This document shows positions 32,101-32,750 of a stretch of 32,750 nucleotides of DNA, one piece after another (positions within the stretch are counted from its first letter, which is position 1; each line of letters starts with the position of its first letter). Under the pieces are notes generated by a model. That model worked only from the letters and a program-made list of their open reading frames with translations, did not search any database and was not told the origin of the DNA. The stretch spans positions 1-32,750 of the forward strand of contig JALHQW010000063.1 in assembly GCA_022841745.1 (NCBI GenBank). Direction: 5' to 3'. This DNA comes from Saprospiraceae bacterium. GTDB taxonomy: Bacteria > Bacteroidota > Bacteroidia > Chitinophagales > Saprospiraceae. Both the position numbers and the translations under genes were made by a program.

Positions 32101-32422
32101 CCCCAGCGCCGTGGTCATGTGCGAGGCCAACTACTCCGATGCGCACACCTTCCCCTATGCCTATAAGACGCTTGGCATTGGGAAGCTCATCGGGATGCCC
32201 GTGCCCGGCACCAGCACCAGCGTGTGGTGGGAGGGCCTTCAGAACAACGTGGTGTTTGGCATTCCACAGGTCACGAACCTCGACACGGCGGGAAAACCCC
32301 TTGAAAACCAGGAGCTTATGCCTGACCTCTTAGTTCCAAATGAGTATGGCGAGGTGAGCAAGGGAAGGGACCAGCAGTTGGAGGCAGCGGTGAGGGAGTT
32401 GTTGGGGCAGTTGAAAAAGTGA
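29129..32422 (+). CDS. Tricorn-type protease (S41 family) with TolB-like propeller, secreted
   Basis: 1097 residues from the ATG at 29129; the longer frame to 29021 would bury the signal peptide (residues 1-20, ending AFVAMA). Residues ~28-550 are WD/TolB-like beta-propeller blades (PAISPDGRTIVF, PVWSHDGQKIAFASDRYGNMDVFMM, SISFSPDGRSILYAG). Residues ~557-612 are a Lys/Glu coiled insert. A second propeller remnant, the C1 domain, a PDZ-like domain (~800-890) and the C2 peptidase follow. By tricorn analogy the catalytic residues are S785-H786 (NASHTGAF) and nucleophile S1003 (ANYSDAHTFPYAY). The likely job is periplasmic degradation of peptides. It has no operon partner, and a palindrome array follows directly. 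Confidence 0.9.
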   Translation: MKQSITTLAILVVTAFVAMAQSPALWLRYPAISPDGRTIVFSYQGDLFKVGTDGGTATLLTTHDAYDFAPVWSHDGQKIAFASDRYGNMDVFMMSANGGSATRLTYHSAWEYPTDFTPDNQAVIFTSSQMDAASNQMNPSGAMPELYQIPATGGRPIQLLTTPAELTRFNANGTVMVFQDVKGFEDDFRKHHTSSVARDVWKYEIATKKFNQLTNFEGEDRNPVIAPNQQDIFFLSEKSGTFNIWKMGLNGGMPTQVTRLDKHPVRYLSIANDGTMAFSFNGELYTLKDGSQPQKLTVNVINDGRYNPVKTLSVGGGASEVAVSPNNKEVAYVFRGEVFVSSIKEGTTKRITNTPEQERSISFSPDGRSILYAGERNGSWNVYETSLTREAEKQFFNATLLKEKAVVETPAEEFQPAYSPDGKEVAYIEERTTVKVVNLASKVSRTVLPASKNYSYADGDQWYEWSPDGKWLLVNFLQENQWISQCGLVAADGKSEVVNLTKSGYNNWGPRWAMGGKAMLWFSDRDGMKNHASWGGEGDAYAMFFTQETFDNFKLSKEEWELKQAEEKEKKEKEAKEKKEKEEKEAEKNKDKKKEDDKKKTEKKEEEKKVEPLKIELEDIEKRKTRLTMHSTRLGDAILSKDGEKLFYLAAFEKGFDLWVTELRTRETKVHAKLGANGISGMVLDTAGKTIYMIVDGGITKIGVEDGKREGVSMKGEMVLNENVEREYLFEHIWRQVLKKFYTTDLHGVDWAFYKKEYARFLPYLNNNYDFADVCSEMLGELNASHTGAFTGKSIENPDRTAALGCFYDENHRGNGLKIKEIIKKGPLANANSKVRVGTIIEKIDGEEILANTNWHSLLNRKDGKNTLLSLYNESTKERWEEVVKPIGLGMENELRYQRWVDRCRHIVDSLSAGRIGYVHVRGMDDRSFRTVYEEALGRNGGKEALVVDTRFNGGGWLHDDLVTFLSGKPYLGFLPRGQNLGGEPQFKWKRPSAVVMCEANYSDAHTFPYAYKTLGIGKLIGMPVPGTSTSVWWEGLQNNVVFGIPQVTNLDTAGKPLENQELMPDLLVPNEYGEVSKGRDQQLEAAVRELLGQLKK

Positions 32423-32432
32423 AACAAAAAGA

Positions 32433-32750
32433 GCGGCATTTCTGCCAAGTAAAAAACAAACAGGGGGACGTTTCGCATGAAACGTCCCCCTGTAAAACTA
32501 AAGATGGTAAGCAACCACATCGCACCCTTACTTACCATTGGCAAGCGGCATTTCTGCCCAGTAAAAAACAAACAGGGGGACGTTTCGCATGAAACGTCCC
32601 CCTGTAAAACTAAAGATGGTAAGCAACCACATCGCACCCTTACTTACCATTGGCAAGCGGCATTTCTGCCCAGTAAAAAACAAACAGGGGGACGTTTCGC
32701 ATGAAACGTCCCCCTGTAAAACTAAAGATGGTAAGCAACCACATCGCACC
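32433..32750. repeat. 112-bp tandem repeat array with perfect palindromes
   Basis: Units start at 32433, 32545 and 32657; the third is cut by the window end (94 of 112 bp). The copies are nearly identical (one difference: TGCCAAGT versus TGCCCAGT). Each unit holds a perfect 15-bp stem, ACAGGGGGACGTTTC with GCAT loop (32460-32493 and +112, +224), and a second stem ATGGTAAG/CTTACCAT. Since 112 is not a multiple of 3, open frames crossing the array are not coding. The first palindrome may also end the tricorn transcript. Confidence 0.9.

Noticed and set aside
32477-32704. Open reading frames across the 112-bp repeats
   Set aside because: The period is not a multiple of three and both strands give equally long frames, so these are by-products of the repeat.
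32433-32750. CRISPR array
   Set aside because: The units are 112 bp and identical throughout, with no variable spacers and no cas genes nearby.

Overview
The window looks like a chromosomal stretch from a Bacteroidota bacterium of intermediate GC content, perhaps a Saprospiria-like lineage (family-level placement is a guess). The support is a type IX secretion (T9SS) C-terminal sorting domain, ExbB-ExbD-ExbD operon architecture, Bacteroidota promoters of the TTG-N19..21-TAnnTTTG type, a tricorn-type protease, DUF1080 and Tat-exported Gfo/Idh/MocA proteins, and weak ribosome binding sites.

Layout. 1-3054: hairpins, a MarC-family membrane protein, a small T9SS cargo protein and a periplasmic-type Gfo/Idh/MocA oxidoreductase. 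3161-4208: a minus-strand tRNA-Gly(GCC) / tRNA-Leu(UAA) pair. The tRNA-Leu is split in its anticodon loop by a 721-nt group I intron that carries an HNH homing-endonuclease gene. 4350-6931 (minus): an unusual ABC ATPase, a catalytically dead-looking nicotinamidase relative coupled to lumazine synthase (ribH), and a membrane-anchored TPR protein. 7103-7461: a small helical protein followed by a truncated HNH gene. 7510-15108 (minus): pdhA, a 1095-residue TIR-like/TPR/acidic/short-chain dehydrogenase fusion, a TlpA-like lipoprotein and an MFS sugar-type transporter.

15342-18897 (plus): an energy-transduction operon, exbB-exbD-exbD-small membrane protein-PstS-like lipoprotein. 18966-21407: a secreted GH2 glycosidase with a PA14 domain. 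21438-22274 (minus): an orphan antitoxin-like protein and an orphan gluconate dehydrogenase subunit 3. 22505-24302: an NSS sodium symporter with a 42-residue MetS-type small subunit. 24385-28718: a methyltransferase, a membrane protein, a DUF1080 lipoprotein convergent with a second Gfo/Idh/MocA protein, and a small secreted protein. 29129-32422: a tricorn-like protease. The window ends inside an array of 112-bp tandem repeats carrying perfect palindromes.

Taken together, the GH2 enzyme, DUF1080 protein, two Gfo/Idh/MocA proteins and MFS carrier suggest polysaccharide or glycoside scavenging. The ExbBD operon would power outer-membrane uptake. Several gene gaps hold short 'word' repeats folded into inverted repeats, with a different word at each site. 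The most notable items are the HNH-bearing tRNA-Leu intron, the TIR-TPR-SDR fusion, the dead nicotinamidase next to ribH and the 112-bp palindrome array. All family calls are from reading the sequence; no database search was run.
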